A stretch of DNA of 64,000 nucleotides from Arthrobacter rhizophilus (GCF_026241105.1 NZ_JAPFFT010000016.1:48290-112289), one strand, 5' to 3'. Shown: positions 26,314-35,750, counted from the stretch's first letter. Program-made: numbers and translations. The notes: generated from the sequence alone by a model not told the origin.

Positions 26314-26639
26314 TGCGCGGAGTCCGCCCAGCCTTTGATCGATTCCTCGCTGTCTGCGGCGTCTTCGCAGAGCCTCGAGGCGATGTCTATGGCTTTCCGG
26401 ATAGCGGCGTCCGAGGCGGCTTTGGACCCGGCGCTGCCGTTGCCTGCTGCCAGCCCGGCGGCGTAACCCACCATGAGCGCGCTGATGGTTCCAGCCGAGG
26501 GACTCACTGCCCGTGACGATTCTTCGGCGAGGTCCAGGACAAGTGGCTCATCCAGGTCCAGGTCGAGGATCTGCAGGGCGTGCGCCAGCCGGTGGCTCCA
26601 TTTCTTCAGGATCTTGGCTTCGTCGTCGCTGAGCGTCAT
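26310..26639 (-). CDS. DUF6457-like protein
   Basis: This 109-residue helical protein ('LKKWSHRLAHALQILDLDLDEPLVLDLAE') has a central 'GTISALMVGYAAGLAAG'. It matches my recollection of DUF6457, a small domain found near or fused to molybdopterin biosynthesis proteins in actinobacteria. That suits its position next to a molybdoenzyme. AAGGAGAAAGCC precedes the ATG. It could help cofactor insertion, which is inference. Confidence 0.7.
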   Translation of the reverse strand: MTLSDDEAKILKKWSHRLAHALQILDLDLDEPLVLDLAEESSRAVSPSAGTISALMVGYAAGLAAGNGSAGSKAASDAAIRKAIDIASRLCEDAADSEESIKGWADSAQ

Positions 26640-26871
26640 GGCTTTCTCCTTGGGTTGGGTGCAATTTTTCGGACTCAGGCATCGTTGCTTGCGATGTTGG
26701 GGTAGCGCGCGCCGGCTGGGGTTCGAACTTGTAGGTGGCAGACGTGCTGGACAGCGGGACGGTGCTCAGAGGGGGCGCGATGAACGCCACTATAACCACG
26801 TTCTCGCAGGGGTAACAACGGGCAGGCGCCTTACCGGCGTTTCCTTCCGAGTGGTGGGCATACCATGGGGC

Positions 26872-27678
26872 ATGGCGCGTTTTGGAATGAAGATGGCATG
26901 CACGTTCCTGGCTCTTCTTGGACTGTCGTTGGCGGGGATGGCCCCGGCAGCAGCGGCCCCACCTCCCCGGACTCAGGGTTTGGTCGGCAACGATGTTTCC
27001 TGGCCACAGTGCGGTAAAACCCTCCCCGCGGGACAAGCGTTCGCGATCGTGGGCGTGACCGGCGGCCTGGCCAATAACACCAACCCTTGCTTGGCTCAGC
27101 AGCTGGCTTGGGCGGCTGGCTCAACGGGGGGAACAGCGCAGCCCAAGGTCGCCCTGTACGTGAACACCGCCAACCCGGGACTCGCGGGCTCGTGGTGGCC
27201 GTCGTCGAACACCTACGCGGGCACCCAAGTTTCTAATCCTTACGGGACGTGCGGCGGTGGGGTCGATCTTGCCTGTTCCTACATGTACGGCTACGCAAAG
27301 GCCAATGACGATGCCACCGTCCGCGGGGTGAACAACCCCGGGAACTATTTCTGGTGGCTCGATGTGGAAACCGGCAACAGTTGGCAGACCAACACGGCAC
27401 TGAATAGGGCCGACCTTGAAGGAATGGTCACCTACTTCAAGGGCATCACTTCGGGCGCAGGTGTCGGGATCTATTCGACGGCAAGTCAGTGGGGAACTAT
27501 CGCCGGGACCGTGCCCACCAGCAGTCCGCTCGCTGGGCTGTCGAGTTGGCTTCCGGGTGCCAACACCATGCGCGGGGCGAAGTCCAATTGTTCTTTGCCT
27601 GGCCTTACATCTGGAAGCCGGGTGTCTGTGACCCAGTACGTGTCTTCCGGACTCGACTACGACTATTCCTGCCCCTGA
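26872..27678 (+). CDS. Secreted DUF1906/GH25-like protein, paralogue
   Basis: This 268-residue protein has a signal peptide ('MKMACTFLALLGLSLAG ... AAA') followed by the same domain as the gene at 18223. Shared blocks are 'GNDVSWPQCGKTLPAGQAFAIVG', 'LYVNTANPG', 'YFWWLDVETGNSWQTN' and 'VGIYSTASQW'. It lacks the Pro-rich tail. The four or more conserved Cys imply disulfides outside the cell. ATG 26872 and ATG 26887 are both possible starts. It probably acts at the cell envelope. Confidence 0.8.
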   Translation: MARFGMKMACTFLALLGLSLAGMAPAAAAPPPRTQGLVGNDVSWPQCGKTLPAGQAFAIVGVTGGLANNTNPCLAQQLAWAAGSTGGTAQPKVALYVNTANPGLAGSWWPSSNTYAGTQVSNPYGTCGGGVDLACSYMYGYAKANDDATVRGVNNPGNYFWWLDVETGNSWQTNTALNRADLEGMVTYFKGITSGAGVGIYSTASQWGTIAGTVPTSSPLAGLSSWLPGANTMRGAKSNCSLPGLTSGSRVSVTQYVSSGLDYDYSCP

Positions 27679-27833
27679 GCAGGCTCGCTCGGGCTGGCGC
27701 TTCGCCGGAGTTAAGGGAAACGGGAAAAGAATGAGCGAAACCGCGCTGCGTGCCGCGAACGTCAATCTGGTGGTTGCGCGGTGACGGCCCCGCTGCGGGT
27801 GTGCCTGCGCGCCGAACATCCGCAGTCTGACGT

Positions 27834-28448
27834 TCAGACGTCCCAAAGGGTTCCGTCCAGATCGCCGGGACGCCAGCCTCTGCGGTGTGCTGCTTCGCGT
27901 ATAACGGCGGAAAGGTGGTCGTAGGACTTGTTATTGATGCCGGCCGCTTCCGCAACCCTGCGAATCCGTACGTCGATCGCAACCCCGGTAGGGATTCCGC
28001 TGAGAATGTCGAAGTAGTCGAGGGTTTTCGGTCCAACATGCAGCACGGCCCGTAGAGCCGTCCGAAGCTCGATTCTCTTGGCAGGGTGCTTGAGGTGGTC
28101 TCGAAGCTGATGCACTGTATCGATGGCGATGTCGGGACGCTCAAGGACCCTGGTGATGTGGTCTATCTGAGTAAGTCGGCCTGGGGTCCGCCAGCTGATG
28201 GTTTTTGAGAGTTCTCCGCTGTCCAGGCGCCGACGAAATCCGGTCGTGGTGTCCGCGTCAGGCCATGCGGCCACAAGTGCAGCAACTCTGGGTCTTACGG
28301 TTCTTGTATAGTTTTGCCGCCTTTGCAGCGCAGCGTCCACGATGATCGCCCCAATACTTTGCCAACCGCGTGTCCGCTCGGTCGACGCGTCAATTCCCAA
28401 GGAATCCATGTGTGCCAGGAGCTTTTCAGCATCGCTATCGATTGTCAT
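27834..28448 (-). CDS. HhH-type DNA glycosylase-like protein
   Basis: This 204-residue protein is entirely helical. The end contains 'AVLHVGPKTLDYFDILSGIPTGVAIDVRIRRVAEAAGI', which reads like the helix-hairpin-helix and GPD loop of endonuclease III-type glycosylases (GVGPKTA...VDTHVxR), with the Asp of 'AIDVRI' at the catalytic position. There is no Fe-S Cys cluster. The N-terminal half is unlike classical Nth. Activity is uncertain. Confidence 0.6.
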   Translation of the reverse strand: MTIDSDAEKLLAHMDSLGIDASTERTRGWQSIGAIIVDAALQRRQNYTRTVRPRVAALVAAWPDADTTTGFRRRLDSGELSKTISWRTPGRLTQIDHITRVLERPDIAIDTVHQLRDHLKHPAKRIELRTALRAVLHVGPKTLDYFDILSGIPTGVAIDVRIRRVAEAAGINNKSYDHLSAVIREAAHRRGWRPGDLDGTLWDV

Positions 28449-28549
28449 AAGTGAATAGTCGCACGAGGCCTTAGCGCGCTCGTACAGATACGCAGCAAAT
28501 GTCCAAGCCCGGCTAGGCTATTCCGGAGACCAATAGTAGGGGAATTTCC

Positions 28550-28843
28550 ATGCGGCTGATGACAACGGCATTCAAGATTTGCTTCCCGCCCAGCGGCGTC
28601 AAAGCTGTCGCCAGGGACATTGTGAGGACACTTGGCGGCGCGATGGCCAGCTCTGTAGTGAGTGAAGTTGTCGCAGCCCCAATGGCAGCGCCCGCTTACG
28701 TCGAATGCCGAATCCAACATTCGACCGAAGATAGCGTGGACGCCTGCACGTTCCACAGCCGCTCCGAAAATATGCCTCAGTGGCTGCGTATCCAGCGCTT
28801 CGCCACAACGTGGAACCGCCGCTCCGAAGGGGCAAAAGAGTAA
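28550..28843 (+). CDS. Possible small hypothetical protein, 97 aa
   Basis: This open frame is preceded by AGGGGAATTTCC at good Shine-Dalgarno spacing. Its third-position GC is only modestly enriched, and no family is recognised. It fills a 400-bp gap between two minus-strand genes and may equally be non-coding. Confidence 0.3.
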   Translation: MRLMTTAFKICFPPSGVKAVARDIVRTLGGAMASSVVSEVVAAPMAAPAYVECRIQHSTEDSVDACTFHSRSENMPQWLRIQRFATTWNRRSEGAKE

Positions 28844-28857
28844 CCTGGTGAGGGGCG

Positions 28858-29631
28858 TCAGGTTGAGCTGATTACCGTCTCGGTCTCTCCGGTCCGGTGT
28901 CCCGGCTTGGTCAGTTCCAGGCTAACGAGGTGCCTTTGCAGCCGCTTGGACATGGGGAGGAATGTGCCCAGCGTGAGGCCTCCAGAGAGGACTGCACCGA
29001 CGACGGGGATGGCCTTCGCGACTCCGCTGGCGAAGAGTTTCTTGGTCATATTCACACCGAGATAGCCAGCGACCTTTTTCACGATCGGGAAGATGACCCC
29101 CTTGATGAGTGCCTGCTGCGGGAGTTTCTTGGCTACATTGGCGGCGATCATGCTCGCGACTTTTGCCACTCCACCTTGGGCGATCTGCACGCCGAACATC
29201 ACACCCACGAACAGGATCAGCATGCTCTCGGTTGCCTCATCGATCGCTTCGCCATCATCGGCGAATAGGTCGGGCCAACTGTAGATGTAGGCCAGCTTCT
29301 GGGCAATCCGAAGCATGTGGCCCATGTACTGAGCGAGGTCGGCTGGCACAGTGCCGATCATTGCCAGACCGCCGGGGATGCCTGCGAGGGTTGAGAGGCC
29401 GGTGACTTTGCTCGTCTCATAAGCGATCGAGGTGTTTGCTGCCTCAGCGATGACCTTGAGGGCTGGACTGCCGGCGATTGCCCTCTCGATCTGTTCCTCT
29501 GTGCAGTGTCGCTTGAGCGCTGTTCGCAGGTAGGCGGCCCTGCTGATCCTCACGCCCGGCAGCTTCGCCGCAGCGGCGAGAGCCTGGGTGAAATTGGATC
29601 CTTGGTACTCAATCTCCTGGGTTTCGGTCAT
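28858..29631 (-). CDS. EcsC-like membrane-associated protein
   Basis: This 257-residue protein has amphipathic and hydrophobic helices: 'LAGIPGGLAMIGTVPADLAQYMGHMLRIAQKLAYIY' (about 80-115), 'LILFVGVMFGVQIAQGGVAKVASMIA' (about 137-162) and a Gly-rich 'GVAKAIPVVGAVLSGGLTLG' (about 200-222). This pattern is typical of EcsC-family proteins. Function is unknown. It is monocistronic in this window. Confidence 0.65.
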   Translation of the reverse strand: MTETQEIEYQGSNFTQALAAAAKLPGVRISRAAYLRTALKRHCTEEQIERAIAGSPALKVIAEAANTSIAYETSKVTGLSTLAGIPGGLAMIGTVPADLAQYMGHMLRIAQKLAYIYSWPDLFADDGEAIDEATESMLILFVGVMFGVQIAQGGVAKVASMIAANVAKKLPQQALIKGVIFPIVKKVAGYLGVNMTKKLFASGVAKAIPVVGAVLSGGLTLGTFLPMSKRLQRHLVSLELTKPGHRTGETETVISST

Positions 29632-29872
29632 GGGTAGATCGTATCGGTGGGCTCCGACCTACCCCCTCATCTGCGAGGCCTCCAAACTGGAGGCAGTTGG
29701 TATTTCCAAAGGGTTCTAGCGGTTTGCGTCGAGGGAGATTGAGAAGCCACCGGCGCCTGTAGTTTGGAACCGATCGGTGGCGCAGTGCTGCCGAAAAGAT
29801 GGAGGACTAGAGGAGGGACTAGCATCGTGTCGCGAGACGTGGGAGAGCTCTCATTCGGTCATAGTTAAGTCC

Positions 29873-30769
29873 ATGACAACGCCAGAGCTTCCGGAGGCGG
29901 GCTCACAGCAGACGCCGCCCCACCAGCCACAGCAACCATATCTCGTGCCGCCGGGTCCTGGGGCGCCAACGCAGACGCTCCCGCCTCAGCCGATGAAGCC
30001 AAAAAAGCAGTTGAACGTGCTCGGACTCATTGCGCTCATCACAGCGGCGCTCGGGTTCATCTTCGCATGTATCCCTGGCGCCCTCATCGTCGGCTGGATA
30101 CTACTGCCAATCGCATTCGTACTTTCGATCGTTTCTCTCTTCCTCAAGGACAAGGCCAAGTGGATGGGCATCACCGCCCTGATCACCTCGATCGTCGGAA
30201 CGATCATCGGCGTTGTCGTCTTCTTTGCCGTCGTTGCGACGTCATTCAATAACTCCTTCGGCAGCGGCAACACCACAGTCGTCAAACCATCCGTCGGAGC
30301 AGCTGCCAGTAATGCAGCAGCAGAGAATAAGCCGGCCGCCCAATCCGGGACCCGCGAGAACCCATACCCGATCGGCTCGACTATCACGTCAAAGGACTGG
30401 CGCGTCGTGATCAACTCGGTCACCCTCGCTGCCACGGATGCCGTTGTCGCGGCCAACCAATTCAACAAGCCGCCGGCTGACGGGTCGCAGTACATCCTCG
30501 TGAACTACTCGGCTACCTACATCGGCGATGACCCTAAAGGGCAAACGCCTGCGTTCGTGTCCATCGAATACGTCACACCAAACGGCAACACGGTCAACGG
30601 CAACTTCGCCGTCGCACCACAATCCATCGACACCATGAGCACGCTCTACAAAAATGCGACGGCAACAGGGAATAAGGCCATTGAAGTGCCGACCGTCGCG
30701 GCTGGCCAAGGGGTCCTCGCCGTCAGGCCGGGCATGCTCGGCGACAAGATTTTCGTCGCCGTTAAGTAA
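29873..30769 (+). CDS. DUF4190/DUF4352-type membrane protein
   Basis: This 298-residue protein has a Pro/Gln-rich cytosolic head (1-40), two or three membrane helices between 48 and 125, a low-complexity spacer and an extracellular immunoglobulin-like domain (about 160-298, 'GSTITSKDWRVVINSVTLAATD', 'GSQYILVNYSATYIG'). The layout matches DUF4190 plus DUF4352 (telokin-like) surface proteins of actinobacteria. The start ATG has no Shine-Dalgarno, so a leaderless mRNA is possible. Confidence 0.8.
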   Translation: MTTPELPEAGSQQTPPHQPQQPYLVPPGPGAPTQTLPPQPMKPKKQLNVLGLIALITAALGFIFACIPGALIVGWILLPIAFVLSIVSLFLKDKAKWMGITALITSIVGTIIGVVVFFAVVATSFNNSFGSGNTTVVKPSVGAAASNAAAENKPAAQSGTRENPYPIGSTITSKDWRVVINSVTLAATDAVVAANQFNKPPADGSQYILVNYSATYIGDDPKGQTPAFVSIEYVTPNGNTVNGNFAVAPQSIDTMSTLYKNATATGNKAIEVPTVAAGQGVLAVRPGMLGDKIFVAVK

Positions 30770-30785
30770 CACATACAGGAAACTT

Positions 30786-30818
30786 GCAAAGCCCCCGGCA
30801 CATCAACGGGGGCTTTGC
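30786..30818 (+). terminator. Terminator-like hairpin
   Basis: GCAAAGCCCCC (30786-30796) pairs perfectly with GGGGGCTTTGC (30808-30818), 16 bp after the DUF4352 gene. No T-run follows. The rest of the gap to 31087 holds nothing I recognise. Confidence 0.7.
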
Positions 30819-31087
30819 CGTGCCAGGGGAGCCATGGTCTCCCTGCTTGCGTTCACCAGCTCCCAAAGAGGGCAAGGGAACGCCGTCATACCGACCGACG
30901 CAAGGTTCCTCACGATGGAGTCGCTCACGCCCGCGTATTCATCCGCTTCTTCAACCCACAGGCGAGTCGAAATTTGAGCCCGCTCTGGGTGCCTATGAAT
31001 AGACGACGGTGTCTGCTGGTAGGCAGTACCGTGGGCCGGGCGGTAGATTGACCGCCCGGGGATCTGCAGCTGAAATTGGGGGCTTCT

Positions 31088-32689
31088 ATGCAGTTAGTGG
31101 CGTATCTGGAAGGTGAGCGGGTCGACGCAACGGAGACAACTCACGACCCTTGGCGGGCTCTGGTGAACCATCCCCTTTATGAAAGCCTTGTACTGCTGGA
31201 GTGTGGGTTGCGCGCGAGCCGGGTCACACGTAGGGGACGGCAGTTCTTCAAGCACTATCCCGGGGTTGCATGCTCGGTTGAGCACAAGTCTGAGTCGGAT
31301 CAGCACCTGGCAATGAAGCAGGCCTTAAAGGACAGGATCAACCTGGCACCTGACTGGCGCGCCGAGGTGGAGCACGCTCATCCGAGGAGGGCATGGATCG
31401 CCGACGTCATGGCCATCCATTCCAGCGGCAAGCGGCTCGCGTTCGAGGTGCAGCTGTCGCCGCAGAACGAAGACGAGTACATTCGCCGGTCGCAGCTCTA
31501 CGCGGATGACGGAGTCGGAGCGGTGTGGGTGGTCCCGGGCAGCCCTGAATGGTCCCGGGTTCGGGTGCCGATGATCGTGACGGGCTTTGGCAAGACCAGC
31601 GACTTGGCCGGGGCGCCGGGATGGCTTATGGACCCGGCACACTACCAGCCGATGTTCAGCAAGAGGGTGACGGTGGGGGCAGCAGTGGACGCGGTCCTGC
31701 ATCCGGCCTTCCATTGGCCCTATGGAACGCCAAAGCACCAGTTGGAGGCGATCGCCAGCCTGGAGCAAATGAAGGCGAAGGCCGCGGCTAAAAATCAGGC
31801 GCGGGCGGCGCAGCTGGCGGAGGCGAAGCGCTTGGCTGAAGAGAAGGCAGCTGTTGAGGCGGTGCAGTTGGCGGAGGCGAAGCGCTTGGCTGAAGAGAAG
31901 GCAGCTGTTGAGGCGGCGAAAGTGCAGGCTCGGTTCACTGAATCGGCCACAGCTCCAACGGCCGCCGGTGTGCGTCCGGTGCTGGCATACAGGCGCATCT
32001 GGGCCAGTGAGGTCCGCTGCATGGGGGCGGGCCATCCGATGTTGATCTGGCGGCTGACTCAGCCCACTCCATCTTTTGGCGATGCTGCTCATCGGTGGAT
32101 GCCTAGGTCGGAGAACTTCGCGAACATACGCGGAAGCGTTGACGCCTGGTTGGCTGCGGCTGCGATCGGTGTAGCCAAGGCCGGTATTCATCGGCTTCAG
32201 GGGTTGGGCGACCGCAGGGCGTACGCCTGCCCCGAATGCAAGGATCTAATTAAGGGACGTTGGGTGGCCGCGCTCCCGCCGGAGAAGTGGTCGGTAATTG
32301 CGGAAGCGAGCGTTGCCAGTGCTGAGGCCCGCGACGTGCTGTACCAGCGACCGCAGACCGGGCCGACGTCGACAGAGATGAAGCCGCAAGCCGTGGTGCG
32401 GACCTCGAACATTTCCGAGGGTGATTTCCGGTTCACCGGACCAAAGCGCAGGCCGTACTGGATTCAGGATGCCCAAAGCGGCAGGGAGATAGCAGAACAT
32501 CAAGCATCCAAGGACGCGATGGCAGAGCGAATGCACGCGATCCGAGACAACCCCCGCTACCGTGCCAGGCCCGACGGGTTCCGATTTGACTGTACGGACT
32601 GCGGTGGAATGTTTGAGGACGACAAAGAAGGCAGACACGCGGACGGGGGCTGCCTCATTCGCGACACCCGCAGCCTTGGGCCGTGGTAA
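31088..32689 (+). CDS. CoiA-like nuclease-domain protein
   Basis: This is a protein of about 533 residues. The first 190 residues look like the competence protein CoiA: 'HYPGVACSVEHKSESDQHLAMKQAL', then 'RRAWIADVMAIHSSGKRLAFEVQLSPQNEDEYIRR', where Asp and Glu-x-Gln fit a PD-(D/E)xK nuclease. A Cys pair 'CPECKDLIKGRW' lies near 380, another near the C-terminus ('CTDCGG'), and a coiled coil at about 235-280. CoiA helps recombination of incoming single-stranded DNA. This longer version may be a mobile-DNA or defence variant. The ATG at 31088 follows GGGGG. Confidence 0.75.
   Translation: MQLVAYLEGERVDATETTHDPWRALVNHPLYESLVLLECGLRASRVTRRGRQFFKHYPGVACSVEHKSESDQHLAMKQALKDRINLAPDWRAEVEHAHPRRAWIADVMAIHSSGKRLAFEVQLSPQNEDEYIRRSQLYADDGVGAVWVVPGSPEWSRVRVPMIVTGFGKTSDLAGAPGWLMDPAHYQPMFSKRVTVGAAVDAVLHPAFHWPYGTPKHQLEAIASLEQMKAKAAAKNQARAAQLAEAKRLAEEKAAVEAVQLAEAKRLAEEKAAVEAAKVQARFTESATAPTAAGVRPVLAYRRIWASEVRCMGAGHPMLIWRLTQPTPSFGDAAHRWMPRSENFANIRGSVDAWLAAAAIGVAKAGIHRLQGLGDRRAYACPECKDLIKGRWVAALPPEKWSVIAEASVASAEARDVLYQRPQTGPTSTEMKPQAVVRTSNISEGDFRFTGPKRRPYWIQDAQSGREIAEHQASKDAMAERMHAIRDNPRYRARPDGFRFDCTDCGGMFEDDKEGRHADGGCLIRDTRSLGPW
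31811..31918 (+). repeat. Two 54-bp in-frame repeats in the CoiA-like gene
   Basis: 31811-31864 and 31865-31918 are nearly identical. They encode a duplicated 18-residue coiled-coil segment, 'QLAEAKRLAEEKAAVEAV'. This is a likely recent slippage or recombination product. Confidence 0.9.
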
Positions 32690-32741
32690 CAACGAGAGCG
32701 TCCAGCACGCCGGAGCCGACCGACGACCGTAGAGTCAGCTC

Positions 32742-33452
32742 ATGATCAACGAAGATGGACTCTGCCCGAAGACATTTTCGCGAATCTGCCCGGTTCCTCC
32801 GCTGTCACCGACGAGAAAGTGTCAGTGGATACTGAGCGCTGGAAACGCGCTCTTAGCGTTCGCCGGTTCCCACCGATTCAGGGGAAACTCGCAGGTCCAG
32901 GGAGAACCTCTGTGACCCGCAAGGAAGTATTTGGCCTCGCGGATCAGACCCCGGGAGTCGTAGAACGCCCTCCAGCTGTTCTAGTACTCCCTTGCCTGGG
33001 GTTTGGGTACGCGGGCGCCGCGGCTCCATCAGCGGTTGGACGGCCTAGCCGCCCACCAGGAAAGGGCAGGTCAGCTTCTATTGGCGGCCTGGACATTGGT
33101 TGGAGAGGGAGCGTCCACCCGTGAGGCCTATAGTACGTTGACTACCGATCGCGGTTCTGGACGAATTCCGTGGTTTGGGCCGGCGTTCTCTAGCAAGTTC
33201 CTCTACTTCGCCCAAGGAAGAGCGGGCACCCCGCGACACCTGATCTTGGACCAAGTTGTTTCCAGGAACCTGCGCCAGGACGCATGGCCGAAAGCGCCAA
33301 CGGCAGGTTGGTGGCCAGAGACATACGAACGGTACTGTACATTGCTCGGAGGCTGGGCCGATCAAGCAAATAAAAGGCTCCAGGGGACACGGCATGTCCG
33401 AGCAGACGAGATTGAGCTAACCATTTTTCGGCGCCATCGGTCGAGCACCTAG
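32742..33452 (+). pseudogene. Frameshifted 8-oxoguanine glycosylase OGG-fold protein
   Basis: Two frames join into one protein. The first (from about 32732, through 'WKRALS' to 'ERPPAVLVL') runs to about 32989. The next frame then continues with 'LAWGLGTRAPRLHQRLDG', 'IPWFGPAFSSKFLYFAQG' and 'LILDQVVSRNL', which are the signature blocks of the actinobacterial OGG-fold family. Removing one C from CTCCCTT at about 32987-32993 restores the frame. The only good ATG (32742) is in yet another frame, so a second indel near 32752 is likely. It could also be a sequencing error. Confidence 0.65.
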
Positions 33453-33819
33453 GTCCTAGGCGGACCCGTATTTGTCCAAACCCGCAATTCCGCCATCCCG
33501 ATAAAGGCCAAGTCCTCTTCGCAGGTTGGAGCGGTCAAAGGTGAGCTATGGGCTCATCACGAAGTGACGCGGAGCGCTCGTGATGGCTCGCTGGGCGCAG
33601 TGATAATCAGAGGCCGGGATGGGGAAGCGCCAACGAGCCTGTGCACATCCGCCGGTTGGTTGGGGTGAGGTTCCCGCGCGTGGTGACCTGGCGGTTGTGT
33701 ACAGGCGGTCAGCTGGTTCCTGTCCTCCATCATGTGTGCAGGAAAAGCCCGAAGGAATCTCAATAGGGATTGTCAAGGACACGCTGGGGGAGAGCGGGCT
33801 ACACGTTGAGCATGGGGCT
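33453..33819. other. Gap without a recognisable gene
   Basis: There are short open frames on both strands, but none has a clear Shine-Dalgarno, domain or codon bias. It may be decayed accessory DNA between the OGG pseudogene and the next small gene. Confidence 0.5.
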
Positions 33820-34050
33820 TTAATGAATAGCTAGTCGTTCCTCGTCAGACAGGTCCTGGAACCAGTCCGGTTGGGCGATGGATACCAGACTGACCTTGTG
33901 CGTGAGTTCTAGTGTTAGGAACTCGAGTGCCAGGAAGATCGGCTGCCATGCCTTACGTTCGGCAATGTGTTCCACATATGCCTTCTCACGCTTCTCACTT
34001 CGGTGCGGTTCTTCGGCTTGGGGGAGCATCTCAGTAGGCGTCCAGACCAT
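33820..34050 (-). CDS. Hypothetical protein, 76 aa
   Basis: This small, charged, soluble protein starts 'MVWTPTEMLPQAEEPHRSEK' and ends 'WFQDLSDEERLAIH'. GAGG lies 8 bp before the ATG at 34050, which is better than the longer frame. It is divergent from the cutinase-like gene. No family is recognised. Confidence 0.6.
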   Translation of the reverse strand: MVWTPTEMLPQAEEPHRSEKREKAYVEHIAERKAWQPIFLALEFLTLELTHKVSLVSIAQPDWFQDLSDEERLAIH

Positions 34051-34133
34051 CCTTACCTCGCGGCAGGTGGGCAATGGGATTGCGAATCGTGTCGCTGACA
34101 GATTTCGTGATCTGCTCAAAGGATACTGACGCC

Positions 34134-35732
34134 ATGATCAGGTCCGCCAAGCGACTCGCACTAATGCTGTCCCTGACCCTTGCCGGGGTCCTGGTAGGCG
34201 TCGGCCATGCGTCGGCCACCGCCTATTCTCTGATACCCACTCTCATCGGATCCACATCGCCGTGCAAGAACGTCGTATGGATCGGTGCCGAAGGCTCCGG
34301 TCAGACGTACTCTCAGTGGAACGGACTCGGCGACGAGGTGCGCGAAGGACTCGATGCGTACGCGTCGCACATGGACGGATACACCATCGGGTACTACCCC
34401 GTGCCGTACCCGGCGATGGCCGTTCCTGATGCGGACTTGCTGCTGCTCAATGGGTCCATTCGCAAACAATATTTCGCCTCAGTCGACTCTGGGGTGAAAG
34501 AGACTCTGACATTTCTCCGAGCCCGTTATTCGATGTGCCCCCATGAGCGTTATGTCTTAGCGGGTTACTCCCAAGGTGCCATGGTCATGCACCGCACTCT
34601 GCAACAGGTACTCACGGCTAGCGGCACCGACACTGCGATGGGTCGCTCAGTGACACCGCGTATCGATGGGGTCCTGGCCATTGCTGACGGAGATCGGTAC
34701 TCCAATCAGAACGGCTCGACCTACGGCACGGCCACGGCCGATGCATCCGGTGTGTCTTGGGCGCCTCTGGCAAAGGGAATCAGGTACACATACCCTCCCG
34801 TAGCCACTGTTGGCGCGCCTAGCTCGACATGGTCACCCTCACGATTCCACTCCGTTTGCGACGCAGGTGATCTTGTCTGCGATTTCAACCATTTGAGCCT
34901 GACCGACGGGCTACGGATCCACTCCTATGACTACGTACCTGGCGGTGCTGGAGTGGCCTTCGTGGATTCGGCAGCAACTAACATCTCAAAGACGACTAAG
35001 CTGGCTCTCCCCCGAGTGACTACGAGAAGCACTGCATTACCGAACGGTGACCTTGCTAGTCCGTATCAGGTCGATCTGAACACCTCTATCGAGTCGGGTT
35101 CCGCCCCGTACCGGTGGACCCTGGAATCAGCCAGCGCCCCCGGTCTTTCGTTGTCGCAGAACGGCATTCTGGCCGGAACGTTTTCAACGACCGGCCAGGC
35201 CACAGTCGTCGTTACAGTGGTCGACAGTCAGGAGATGTCCGCCACGATCACATACAACATCTTCGTCGGCGGTTCGACGTCCACGCGGATCACGGTCGGC
35301 TCTTTGACTCTGGATTACCCCTCATCACAGTGGGCCAATGTAGGGCAGCCGATGGGCAATGACAGCGATGCTCAGGATCTGACAAATGACACGACTCGTG
35401 TCACCCTTGGTCCGAATGATTGTGTGGGTTGTAGTCCAATGGTTCATGCCGAACTTCAAGTCGTTCCATATTCCTTGTCGGAATCCGACGTCGTGAGTTG
35501 GAGTGGTGGGCCCTCCCTGGAGATGGTGCCTCCGATCACGATCGGAGGAGTGACATCAACATGGCAGGGCCGTTTCCAGGAGCCCGGCCTGCCAGCCGGC
35601 CAAACGTACCTCGCCTACGGTTTTCCTGACAAGAACCTGTATGTCACGTACCGGCGTGGCTGGGGCGCTGGTTGGGTTTACCCATCCCAGGCCCTGACTA
35701 ACCTTCTGGCGTCCGGTGTCTGGTCGGGGTAG
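34134..35732 (+). CDS. Secreted cutinase-like esterase with Ig-like domains
   Basis: This 532-residue protein has a signal peptide ('MIRSAKRLALMLSLTLAGVL ... ASA'). A cutinase/alpha-beta hydrolase domain (about 35-290) contains the nucleophile elbow 'LAGYSQGAMVM' (Ser near 145), Asp in 'CDAGDLVCDF' and His in 'DGLRIHSYDYV'. A putative-Ig (He_PIG-like) domain follows at about 305-385 ('GLSLSQNGILAGTFSTTG'), then a C-terminal beta domain. It is likely an extracellular carboxylesterase or cutinase. The start was chosen because the signal peptide begins there. Confidence 0.85.
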   Translation: MIRSAKRLALMLSLTLAGVLVGVGHASATAYSLIPTLIGSTSPCKNVVWIGAEGSGQTYSQWNGLGDEVREGLDAYASHMDGYTIGYYPVPYPAMAVPDADLLLLNGSIRKQYFASVDSGVKETLTFLRARYSMCPHERYVLAGYSQGAMVMHRTLQQVLTASGTDTAMGRSVTPRIDGVLAIADGDRYSNQNGSTYGTATADASGVSWAPLAKGIRYTYPPVATVGAPSSTWSPSRFHSVCDAGDLVCDFNHLSLTDGLRIHSYDYVPGGAGVAFVDSAATNISKTTKLALPRVTTRSTALPNGDLASPYQVDLNTSIESGSAPYRWTLESASAPGLSLSQNGILAGTFSTTGQATVVVTVVDSQEMSATITYNIFVGGSTSTRITVGSLTLDYPSSQWANVGQPMGNDSDAQDLTNDTTRVTLGPNDCVGCSPMVHAELQVVPYSLSESDVVSWSGGPSLEMVPPITIGGVTSTWQGRFQEPGLPAGQTYLAYGFPDKNLYVTYRRGWGAGWVYPSQALTNLLASGVWSG

Positions 35733-35750
35733 TAATGCCCAGGAGAGGCC

